NCBI GenBank assembly: GCA_964605095.1
Contig: CAZSBS010000219.1
Location: forward strand, 1-8,275
DNA from: JAUWQU01 sp964605095
GTDB taxonomy: Bacteria; Planctomycetota; Phycisphaerae; SM23-33
Reading direction: 5' to 3'
Length of the DNA stretch: 8,275 nucleotides
Part shown: piece after piece, positions 1-4,710 of the stretch
Layout: each line of letters begins with the position of its first letter
How positions within the stretch are numbered: the first letter of the stretch is position 1
Translations under genes and position numbers: made by a program
The notes under the pieces: model-generated
The model's database searches: none
Told to the model about the DNA's origin: nothing
What the model saw: only the letters and a program-made list of their open reading frames with translations

Positions 1-55
1 GGCGGCATTCTGCTGCGACCTCAAAAAGGGCGAAAAGTTCGTTGTGAAGGTGTGA
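1..55 (+). CDS. C-terminal end of an M42 family aminopeptidase-like protein (partial)
   Basis: Only the last 17 codons and the TGA stop are in the window; the frame enters from the left edge (first full codon 2-4) and ends AAFCCDLKKGEKFVVKV. On its own this tail is not diagnostic. The related copy at 381-509 carries the preceding residues, RYMHSTIEVIDLRDLQKTAE, which match the usual C-terminus of M42 metallo-aminopeptidases (RYxHSxxEvvdlrDl). In that family the His of RYxHS is the last metal ligand. The family forms large cytoplasmic tetrahedral peptidases that trim N-terminal residues from peptides. The family call is by analogy with the second copy, so it is moderately confident. This copy appears to be the intact gene end, because its reading frame runs two codons further than the second copy's. 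Confidence 0.55.
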   Translation, partial: AAFCCDLKKGEKFVVKV

Positions 56-119
56 CCTTACAAAGCTGTTAGGCAATGATAAACGCAGACCAGCGGTCCC
101 TGTCGGAATGAACGCGAGC

Positions 120-149
120 CCTCGGCTCACCCGATGGAAGAAGCCGAGG
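120..149 (+). promoter_or_regulatory. Hairpin that would cover the ribosome binding site of the 162-380 gene
   Basis: CCTCGGCT (120-127) and AGCCGAGG (142-149) form a perfect 8-bp stem with a 14-nt loop. The right arm contains GAGG (146-149), the best Shine-Dalgarno match for the ATG at 162 (11-nt gap from GAGGA). A smaller alternative hairpin, AGCC-CTC-GGCT, lies at 117-127 and would exclude the larger one. A role in translational control is inference; the pairing itself is seen in the sequence. Confidence 0.45.
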
Positions 150-161
150 ACGAGAACGATA

Positions 162-380
162 ATGACTCGGCGAAAGCATGCAAAACTGATTCGTGAAAAG
201 GACTTCGCGGCCGAAGTCACCGTCGAACTGCTCGATTCGCCTGAGGACTGGGGTCCACACCTGTCGCCAGAAGATGCGGCCAAGCTGGACAAAGTTCGCG
301 TAGCACTGAGAAATGGGAATATCTCCGAGGCCCAGAAGCTAGGTCGTGTATACCGCTTGACCCCAATTTCAACTGCCTGA
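162..380 (+). CDS. Small conserved hypothetical protein, 72 aa
   Basis: The product begins MTRRKHAKLIREKDFAAEV and ends RVYRLTPISTA. It resembles a family of about 70-residue bacterial proteins with a basic K/R-H start (xRKHxKxIREgdyvAEV), a central acidic stretch ending in SPEDAAKLDKVR (like ylSxEDAyKLDdvR) and a C-terminal RVYxLTP. I know the pattern as a recurrent hypothetical protein, sometimes thought antitoxin-like, but can state no proven function. There is no signal peptide or membrane segment. The ATG at 162 is preferred because the family homology starts there; GAGGA lies 11 nt upstream. An upstream in-frame ATG at 108 would add 18 residues that do not look conserved. The gene sits between two copies of an M42-like 3' end, and no toxin-like partner gene is visible beside it. 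Its stop (378-380) lies directly before, and in the same frame as, the M42-like remnant. Confidence 0.7.
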   Translation: MTRRKHAKLIREKDFAAEVTVELLDSPEDWGPHLSPEDAAKLDKVRVALRNGNISEAQKLGRVYRLTPISTA

Positions 381-509
381 CACCCTTGGCGCTACATGCA
401 CTCGACCATCGAGGTGATCGACCTTCGCGACCTTCAGAAGACGGCCGAGCTTCTGGCGGCATTCTGCTGCGACCTCAAGAAGGGCGAAAAGTTCCTTGTG
501 TAAGTCTGA
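381..509 (+). pseudogene. Truncated duplicate of the M42 aminopeptidase-like C-terminus
   Basis: Read in the frame of the preceding gene after its stop, this stretch gives HPWRYMHSTIEVIDLRD and then LQKTAELLAAFCCDLKKGEKFLV, ending at TAA (501-503). The RYMHSxxEVIDLRDLxxTxELLAAF pattern is the normal tail of M42 peptidases, including the His that supplies the last metal ligand. Nothing of the catalytic body precedes it, so it cannot be an active enzyme. Compared with the copy ending at 55, a Lys codon has become TAA, and the old TGA remains in register at 507-509. An ATG at 396 could start a 35-residue peptide, but no Shine-Dalgarno sequence supports this. The left boundary is uncertain (somewhere in 372-387). 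It is most simply the scar of a partial duplication or of an insertion next to the intact gene. Confidence 0.65.
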
Positions 510-522
510 ACAAGAAGTATCC

Positions 523-549
523 AACGCAGAGATCGCGGAGAACGCAGAG
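523..549. repeat. Short tandem AACGCAGAG repeat
   Basis: AACGCAGAG occurs at 523-531 and again at 541-549, an 18-nt period, with the related ATCGCGGAG between. Purine-rich repeats of this type (AACGCAGAG/ATCGCAGAG) turn up in intergenic DNA of many bacteria; their role is unknown to me. Here it lies between the M42 remnant and a terminator-like hairpin. Confidence 0.5.
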
Positions 550-580
550 GAACAAGGAATCGAGTAGAAACCGCGCACGG

Positions 581-614
581 CAAGGCCCCGCGCCACCCCG
601 GCCGCGGGGCCTTG
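581..614. terminator. GC-rich hairpin between convergent genes, likely terminator
   Basis: CAAGGCCCCGCG (581-592) pairs perfectly with CGCGGGGCCTTG (603-614), a 12-bp stem with a 10-nt loop (593-602). It sits between the plus-strand M42-like genes and the 3' end of the minus-strand VWA gene (673), where a shared terminator is expected. Neither side has a clear U-tract, so it may act in both directions or with Rho. The stem is certain, the function probable. Confidence 0.6.
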
Positions 615-672
615 GTAATTACACCCGATTACGCCCGATTGTGCCTAACTATCGCCAGCTACGCCGCGCGGG

Positions 673-1845
673 TCATTTCTTCTCGAACTGGAAGTCCTTC
701 TTCTCGGCCTGGGCGCGGATGCTGGCGCGCACGGCTTTGTCCATCGACTTGGACTCGTCGAGCCCCTGCGCGGCCATCTTCTGCTTTACCTCGACGTCGC
801 GCTTGACACTAAGGTGTTTGATCTCCGCCTGGATGTCCGTTCGCTTTTTGGCCTGCTCGGCCACGTACTGCTTTCGTTGCTCAGGCGCCATTTTCTGCAT
901 GTTCTCGGGCAGGTCCTTCTCGGGGATCTTGTCGAGTTCCACCTTGCCATCCTTGGCGGCGTCGACCAGGTCCCAGGCGGCGTTGCGGTACAGTCCGGTC
1001 GACTTGGCCACCGCGCGCTCAGCCGCCGCGGGTGCATTGATGGAGGCGGCGTTTGTGTCCTGGGCCGTCTGATTGGCCGCGCCCGGCGCCCCAGCCTTGC
1101 CGTAGGCGATGTACGTCGTGTTGAGCTTGGCGCCCAGTTCGGCCAGCTTCTTGTCGTACTGGCTTGCCACCACGACCGTGCCGCTGTTATGGTCGATCGA
1201 CGCATACTGCCCGTCGGCCCACGTGGCCGCATCCTGCCAACCGGTACGCCGGCCTTCCTCAACGCCGCCGCAGAAGATCGTGTTGACGATGATCCCCTTG
1301 CTCGCCGCCGCCTTGCAGATGTCCTGCAGGCCGAACTTCTTGTCCTGCGTCGCCGGCTCGTTGCCCGCGACGTAGATCACGCGAAGCGTGTCCTTGGCCA
1401 TGTTCCAGTCCAGGTCGTCTACTGCCGACCTCACGACGCGGGCGACAAACTCCGTCCCGCCGTTGGTCCGCAACTCGAAGAGCTTGGCGTACACCGAGTC
1501 AAGGTCATCAATCAGCGGGCATAGCTGCTTGACCCAGCCGGCCTCGGGACTCAGGCCGTCGTTGCCGTAATGGTACAGCGCCACCCGCAGATTGGGCCTC
1601 GGCTTGGCCGTCGCCAACTCGTTGACCACGGCCCAGAGCTTCTGCTTGGCCGACTCGATGAGACCGCCCATCGAGCCGGAGGTATCCAGGCAGATCACCA
1701 GGTCGATGTGCTTGTCCGATACCCTCTGCGCCACGGGGGCTGCCTTCGCGACTGGGGCCGCCAACGCCGCCTTGTCCTGGACCGACCACGCCCACGCCGC
1801 CGCCACCAGCACCACTACTGCCGCCACCAAGATTGAGTTTCTCAT
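673..1845 (-). CDS. Secreted von Willebrand factor type A (VWA) domain protein, 390 aa
   Basis: Residues 1 to about 28 form a Sec signal peptide or membrane anchor (MRN, then a run of V/A/L/W), so the protein is expected outside the cytoplasmic membrane. The VWA domain spans about 47-250: DLVICLDTSGSM places the metal-site DxSxS at D54, S56 and S58, and T131 in NGGTE is the third-loop ligand. The usual fifth-position DG of VWA domains is replaced by AGNEP (160-164). That change, with FCGGVEEGRRTGWQDAATWADG (191-212) and LNTTYIAYG (241-249), matches a recurrent bacterial VWA family of unknown role. The C-terminal third (about 285-390) is charged and probably helical, rich in K, E and Q. VWA domains bind protein partners through a divalent metal; the partner is not known here. 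The start is firm: AAGGAG lies 8 nt upstream of the ATG. It lies downstream of a terminated tRNA gene on the same strand and so needs its own promoter, which I could not pick out. Confidence 0.9.
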   Translation of the reverse strand: MRNSILVAAVVVLVAAAWAWSVQDKAALAAPVAKAAPVAQRVSDKHIDLVICLDTSGSMGGLIESAKQKLWAVVNELATAKPRPNLRVALYHYGNDGLSPEAGWVKQLCPLIDDLDSVYAKLFELRTNGGTEFVARVVRSAVDDLDWNMAKDTLRVIYVAGNEPATQDKKFGLQDICKAAASKGIIVNTIFCGGVEEGRRTGWQDAATWADGQYASIDHNSGTVVVASQYDKKLAELGAKLNTTYIAYGKAGAPGAANQTAQDTNAASINAPAAAERAVAKSTGLYRNAAWDLVDAAKDGKVELDKIPEKDLPENMQKMAPEQRKQYVAEQAKKRTDIQAEIKHLSVKRDVEVKQKMAAQGLDESKSMDKAVRASIRAQAEKKDFQFEKK

Positions 1846-1926
1846 TGCTCCGTCTCCTTATCCTGTATCCTGGGTTCCGCAGGTTTGGACGCGGAAGGCG
1901 GCAATTGGTTCCCGGCGGAGCGCATG

Positions 1927-1951
1927 AAAAAGCCACCGTTTTGCGGTGGCT
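1927..1951 (-). terminator. Rho-independent terminator of the tRNA-Leu gene
   Basis: On the minus strand, AGCCACCG (complement of 1944-1951) and CGGTGGCT (complement of 1931-1938) form an 8-bp stem with a 5-nt loop. A run of five T residues (complement of 1927-1931) overlaps and follows the stem's last base. This is the classic intrinsic terminator form, 13 nt beyond the mature 3' end of the tRNA, and it should separate tRNA transcription from the VWA gene. Confidence 0.85.
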
Positions 1952-1963
1952 GCTTCGTGGTAC

Positions 1964-2047
1964 TGCGGCCGAAAGGAATCGAACCTTCACTCCCATAAGG
2001 GAACAGGCACCTGAAGCCTGCGCGTCTGCCAATTCCGCCACGGCCGC
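1964..2047 (-). tRNA. tRNA-Leu, anticodon CAG
   Basis: The 84-nt gene folds as a class II tRNA. The acceptor stem is GCGGCCG/CGGCCGC with discriminator A. The D arm is GCG/CGC with an 11-nt loop containing GG, and the anticodon stem is CAGGC/GCCTG. The loop TTCAGGT gives anticodon CAG (bases 2011-2013). A long variable arm with a TCCC/GGGA stem is present, typical of Leu, and the T arm is GAAGG-TTCGATT-CCTTT. It reads CTG codons, which are abundant in these GC-rich genes. CCA is not encoded: GTA follows the discriminator base. A promoter (2076-2103) and an intrinsic terminator (1927-1951) make it a single-gene transcription unit. Confidence 0.96.
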
Positions 2048-2075
2048 GGGTTGCTGATTGCATCGGCAGAATCGT

Positions 2076-2103
2076 ACTTTAACCTGTCGCTGGGCATTGT
2101 CAA
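2076..2103 (-). promoter_or_regulatory. Sigma-70-type promoter for tRNA-Leu
   Basis: On the minus strand there is a perfect -35 box TTGACA (complement of 2098-2103), a 16-nt spacer, and a -10-like TAAAGT (complement of 2076-2081, 4 of 6 to TATAAT). The tRNA 5' end lies 28 nt after the -10 box, a sensible leader for RNase P processing. The strong -35 box fits a highly expressed RNA gene. Confidence 0.7.
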
Positions 2104-2303
2104 CACATCCGGTCAGATTTCTTGTTATGGCCGGAGTATCACGCACTATCTCAGCCTTTCGGGCTGAATCCGTGTCCTGGGCCGGTCCAACCGGCTACCG
2201 ACTACCGGCTATCCGCCACGGCGGGCTACCGGCTGGATTCCGCGGGCTGTGGCGACTATCATGTTTCGATGGCAAGCAGATTTCGAGATTCGGGTTTACG
2301 AAT
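2104..2303. other. Non-coding spacer with short CCGGCTA-type repeats
   Basis: No convincing gene is present on either strand between the tRNA promoter and the cmk upstream palindromes. The stretch 2191-2234 is built from repeated short words: CCGGCTACCG at 2191-2200, and CTACCGGCT at 2202-2210 and again at 2226-2234. It looks like degenerate intergenic repeat material. I see no RNA structure there that I can name. Confidence 0.5.
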
Positions 2304-2319
2304 TTGTGACAATTCACAA
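2304..2319. promoter_or_regulatory. TTGTGA-CAAT-TCACAA palindrome upstream of cmk (possible operator)
   Basis: This is a perfect inverted repeat with 6-bp arms and a 4-nt centre, in an AT-rich island (about 2301-2327) that contrasts with the surrounding GC-rich DNA and probably holds the cmk promoter. The half-site TGTGA/TCACA is that of Crp-type sites, but Crp uses a 6-nt centre, so a different regulator, possibly another Crp/Fnr-family member, is more likely. The symmetry is seen directly; binding is inference. Confidence 0.45.
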
Positions 2320-2329
2320 TTTATTTTGA

Positions 2330-2344
2330 GCCGTACTGTACGGC
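2330..2344. promoter_or_regulatory. GCCGTAC-T-GTACGGC palindrome just before cmk
   Basis: Seven-bp arms are perfectly paired around a single central T, ending 13 nt before the cmk ATG. A one-base centre cannot form a stable RNA hairpin without opening inner pairs, so a protein-binding site is more natural than an attenuator. It follows the 2304-2319 palindrome by 10 nt. Its function is unknown. Confidence 0.4.
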
Positions 2345-2357
2345 GCGGGCTTGGGAC

Positions 2358-3020
2358 ATGATTATCACAATCGACGGGCCGGCGGGTTCCGGCAAGAGCA
2401 CGGCCGCTCGGGAACTTGCCAAGGCCCTGGGCATAGCCCATCTGGACACGGGCGCAACTTACCGCGCCGTAACCCTGCTTGCGCTGCGCCAGGGGATAGA
2501 CCTTGCCGACGACGCCAGGCTGGCGGAGGTTGCCCGTGGCGTGGACATCCGCATGGTCCCCACGAGCGGGCGCGTCGGCGTGCTGCTTGACGGCCAGGAC
2601 GTTACCGACGAGATCCGCACGGAGGCCGTATCCGCCAACAGCCGATACGCCGCCGCAAGCCCGGCCGTGCGCGAGGTGCTCGTCGAACTCCAGCGCCGCC
2701 TGGGGCGACAACTCGGCAGCTTCGTCACCGAGGGGCGGGACCAGGGCAGCGTGGTCTTTCCGGATGCGGACGTTAAGTTTTACCTCGACGCCCGACCGAG
2801 CGTACGGGCGACACGGCGCTGCGAGGAGCTCCGATCTCATGGCCAGCAAGCCGACCACAACGCGGTGCTGGCGGCCATTGAGGATCGCGACCGGCGCGAC
2901 CGCGGCCGGGTGGTCGGCCCGCTGAAAGTGCCTGGCGGCGCGACAATTATCGACACGTCGGACATGGATATCGCCCAGGTAACCAAGCGGATGCTCCAAT
3001 ACGTGAGGGCCCCGCGTTGA
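2358..3020 (+). CDS. cmk: Cytidylate (CMP/dCMP) kinase, 220 aa
   Basis: This cytoplasmic enzyme transfers phosphate from ATP to CMP or dCMP, recycling pyrimidine nucleotides for RNA, DNA and CDP-lipid synthesis. The P-loop GPAGSGKST is at residues 7-15, followed by LDTGATYRA (29-37), the CMP-binding region (canonical LDTGAMYRA). GRDQGSVVFP (126-135) replaces the common GRDIGTVVFP, and the Arg-rich lid is DRDRRDRGRVVGP (176-188). Length is normal for the family (about 215-230). The Q in GRDQG is a variant I associate with planctomycete-type enzymes (recollection, not checked). The ATG is chosen because the protein must begin MIITIDGPAGSGKS; no strong Shine-Dalgarno sequence precedes it. Its TGA overlaps the TTG start of plsC, so the two are probably co-transcribed and coupled. 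Two palindromes lie in its upstream region. Confidence 0.96.
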   Translation: MIITIDGPAGSGKSTAARELAKALGIAHLDTGATYRAVTLLALRQGIDLADDARLAEVARGVDIRMVPTSGRVGVLLDGQDVTDEIRTEAVSANSRYAAASPAVREVLVELQRRLGRQLGSFVTEGRDQGSVVFPDADVKFYLDARPSVRATRRCEELRSHGQQADHNAVLAAIEDRDRRDRGRVVGPLKVPGGATIIDTSDMDIAQVTKRMLQYVRAPR

Positions 3021-3724
3021 AGTCCCCCCCAAGCTTTCCCAATCCCAAGTTGTCCGGCCTTTGGCTGCCCGAGGGCGTGCCGGGCGCGAATCCGTTGTAC
3101 ATGTTGGCAAGGCGATTCTTCCAGATCACGGTTGCGCTGGGCTGGAAAATCCGCGTCTACAACCGCCATTTCGAGCCAACCCGCGGCGGGGCCGTGTACA
3201 TCTGCAATCACCAGAGCTTCCTCGACCCGGTACTCATGAGCTTCTCCCTTCGCAGGCCGATGAACTTCATGGCTCGTGACACGCTGTTCCACGTGCCGCT
3301 CTTCAAGCATCTCATAGCCGGGATGAACGCGTTTCCCGTCCGCCGCGGCACGGCCGACACCGGCGCCATGAAGGAGGCGATGCGCAGGCTCAAGGCGGGC
3401 GGACAGGTGGCGATCTTTGCCGAAGGCACGCGAACGCTTGACGGGCGCATAGGCCGCTTCCTGCCGGGCGTGGCACTGCTGGCCCAGCGCTCGGCCGAGT
3501 GGATCGTCCCGGTCGTCATCGACGGCGCCTATGAGGCCTGGCCTCGTACGCAGAAACTTCCCTCGCCAGGCAGCAGCCTCGTCGTCGAGTACGCCCGGCC
3601 TATCCACCGCGACGAGGCCCGTAAGATGGACGCCGCGACATTCATCAGCCACATCCGCAACGTGATCGTCGAAATGCAGGCCGATGTCCGCCACAGAGCG
3701 GGCAAGCCGAAACTGGAATACTGA
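3017..3724 (+). CDS. plsC: 1-acyl-sn-glycerol-3-phosphate acyltransferase, PlsC family, 235 aa
   Basis: The protein acylates lysophosphatidic acid (or a related lysophospholipid) to give phosphatidic acid at the inner face of the cytoplasmic membrane. The catalytic HX4D motif is NHQSFLDP (H65, D70), followed by FPVRRG (106-111), FAEGTRT (134-140, the EGTR substrate block) and VPVVIDGAYEAWP (164-176), in the order expected for PlsC domains. A modest hydrophobic segment near 27-45 may dip into the membrane. Length is normal. TTG at 3017 is the chosen start: GAGGG (3005-3009) lies 7 nt upstream and the TTG overlaps the cmk stop as TTGA, typical of coupled genes. The first internal ATG is at 3101 and would still keep the catalytic core. 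Substrate choice within the acyltransferase superfamily cannot be read from sequence alone. Confidence 0.92.
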   Translation: MKSPPSFPNPKLSGLWLPEGVPGANPLYMLARRFFQITVALGWKIRVYNRHFEPTRGGAVYICNHQSFLDPVLMSFSLRRPMNFMARDTLFHVPLFKHLIAGMNAFPVRRGTADTGAMKEAMRRLKAGGQVAIFAEGTRTLDGRIGRFLPGVALLAQRSAEWIVPVVIDGAYEAWPRTQKLPSPGSSLVVEYARPIHRDEARKMDAATFISHIRNVIVEMQADVRHRAGKPKLEY

Positions 3725-3727
3725 GGC

Positions 3728-3907
3728 TGTCCGAAAAATTCATACCGGCCAGGTGCTGTCCGGGTGCCGTGGTTTGCGCAAGCCCGCAGGGCCGGAGCAA
3801 CCACGTCTTTCGGCCAGGGAGGTGTCGGACGGCAAGACGTGGTTGCGTCGTCCCGGCGCGCCGGGACTCCGCGAACCACGGCACCCATTGCACGGAATGA
3901 TCGGACA
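3728..3907. repeat. Compound palindromic (REP/BIME- or MITE-like) element between convergent genes
   Basis: Nested inverted repeats fill the gap between plsC and the isomerase gene. The ends are TGTCCGA (3728-3734) and TCGGACA (3901-3907), with TCAT/ATGA just inside. The outer stem arms are 3762-3774 and 3874-3886, starting GGGTGCCGTGG (13 of 13 paired). The inner arms are 3797-3809 and 3834-3846, starting GCAACCACG (13 of 13 paired) around a 24-nt loop. The result is two opposed copies of one unit of about 50 nt, each beginning near TGCCGTGGTT and ending AACCACGTCTT, each foldable alone through CGTGGTT/AACCACG. The units differ in the middle; the right one holds the 18-nt perfect palindrome GTCCCGGCGCGCCGGGAC (3850-3867). 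There is no coding sense. It may also end transcription from both sides. I saw no obvious target-site duplication. Confidence 0.8.
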
Positions 3908-3929
3908 CCCCCAAACCCTAATCCGCGTT

Positions 3930-4709
3930 TCAGCACGCTCCCAGCGCGTGAAGGTACCTGAAGCTGGAGGCAAGGCAGTCGAACGGGTCGCGGTCGTACG
4001 TCAGGTCCTGCTCGATGAAGGCGAACTTCGTGCCGCCGGCGTTGGCGGCTTCCAGCAGTCCCGGCCAGTCGAGGTTGCCCTCGCCGATCGGGGCCATGCG
4101 AATCTCGCGATCGGGCGTGATGCACATGTCCTTGAAGTGTATGACCGGCATCCGCCCGGCGCACTTCTTGAGCCAGAGCGTCGGGGCGGCCCCGCCGGCC
4201 TGGACCCAGTAGGTGTCGATCTCGAAGTTAAGGCCCGTGCCCTCGCTGAGCTCCAGGAGCGTTTCCATCCACGTCTTGTTGTTGGGGCAGTCGAACCGGG
4301 CGAACTCCATGTTGTGGTTGTGGTAGGAGAAGTCCATCCCCTCGGCCGCAAGCTTTTCGGTGACCGGGCCAAGCTCGTCCATGAATCGCTTGATGCCGTC
4401 CAGGCTGCGATATTCGGACGACAAGCTGCCGACGGCCGGGTGATCGCAGCCCCAGGCCTTGTTGCGGGCGATGACGTTGTCCAGGTCGTCGCGGAACTCG
4501 CCCCAGCCATGGTGCGTTGCCCCGACGACCAGCCCGTGGTCCTTGACGAGCTTGCTGACTTCCTTGTAGTCGACCGGCCCGAAGGCGGAGATCTGGACGG
4601 CCTTGAAGCCGATGTTGGCTATCTTCCGGAAGGTCCGGGCAATGTCTTCACTGGTCTTGGTGAATTGGCGAACCGTGAACAACTGGGCGCCTATCGCGCA
4701 CTTTGACAT
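3930..4709 (-). CDS. Sugar phosphate isomerase/epimerase-like TIM-barrel protein, 259 aa
   Basis: This belongs to the xylose isomerase-like / AP endonuclease 2 barrel superfamily, which interconverts keto- and aldo-sugars or epimerises sugars or inositols using a divalent metal. The N-terminus IGAQLFTVR is the usual first strand. Likely metal ligands by family pattern are E135 in YHNHNMEF (129-136), D165 in NFEIDTYW (161-168), H191 in VIHFKD (189-194) and E233 in FIEQD (231-235). GEGNLDW (209-215) is the typical loop. There is no signal peptide, so it should be cytoplasmic. The substrate cannot be told; the family has many paralogues. GGAG 7 nt before the ATG lies inside the end of the upstream gene, whose stop is 1 nt away, so the two are probably translationally coupled. 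Confidence 0.88.
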   Translation of the reverse strand: MSKCAIGAQLFTVRQFTKTSEDIARTFRKIANIGFKAVQISAFGPVDYKEVSKLVKDHGLVVGATHHGWGEFRDDLDNVIARNKAWGCDHPAVGSLSSEYRSLDGIKRFMDELGPVTEKLAAEGMDFSYHNHNMEFARFDCPNNKTWMETLLELSEGTGLNFEIDTYWVQAGGAAPTLWLKKCAGRMPVIHFKDMCITPDREIRMAPIGEGNLDWPGLLEAANAGGTKFAFIEQDLTYDRDPFDCLASSFRYLHALGAC

Positions 4710-4710
4710 T

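Larger units (their letters stand above)
1..509 (+). repeat. Direct repeat of the M42-like gene 3' end (1-57 and 455-511)
   Basis: Bases 1-46 and 455-500 match at 44 of 46 positions. The differences are A25/G479 (silent AAA/AAG) and G41/C495 (Val/Leu). Similarity then decays (7 of 11 over 47-57 versus 501-511), but the TGA stop of copy 1 (53-55) is still in register with a TGA at 507-509. The offset is 454 nt. The left copy is cut by the window edge, so the true repeat length is unknown; the right copy reads as M42-like protein back to at least 387. The repeat brackets the small gene at 162-380. Confidence 0.85.

Noticed and set aside
523..549. Start of a CRISPR array
   Set aside because: Only two short copies at an 18-nt period, with no 28-37 nt repeats, no regular spacers and no cas genes.
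386..1072. Long plus-strand open frame antisense to the VWA gene
   Set aside because: It begins with a non-ATG start inside the M42 remnant, runs across the 581-614 hairpin and mostly mirrors the VWA gene. Its protein has no recognisable domain, while the minus strand gives a complete VWA protein with signal peptide and Shine-Dalgarno sequence.
2304..2319. Classical Crp binding site
   Set aside because: The half-sites match TGTGA/TCACA, but the centre is 4 nt instead of the required 6, so I list it only as an unassigned palindrome.
2259..3694. Long minus-strand frames opposite cmk and plsC
   Set aside because: They are shadows: the plus-strand frames carry all Cmk and PlsC motifs, and the antisense proteins show low-complexity, Arg/Ala/Gly-rich composition.
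3684..4706. 340-codon plus-strand frame opposite the isomerase gene
   Set aside because: It overlaps the end of plsC, crosses the palindromic element and is antisense to a well-supported TIM-barrel gene; open antisense frames are common in GC-rich DNA.
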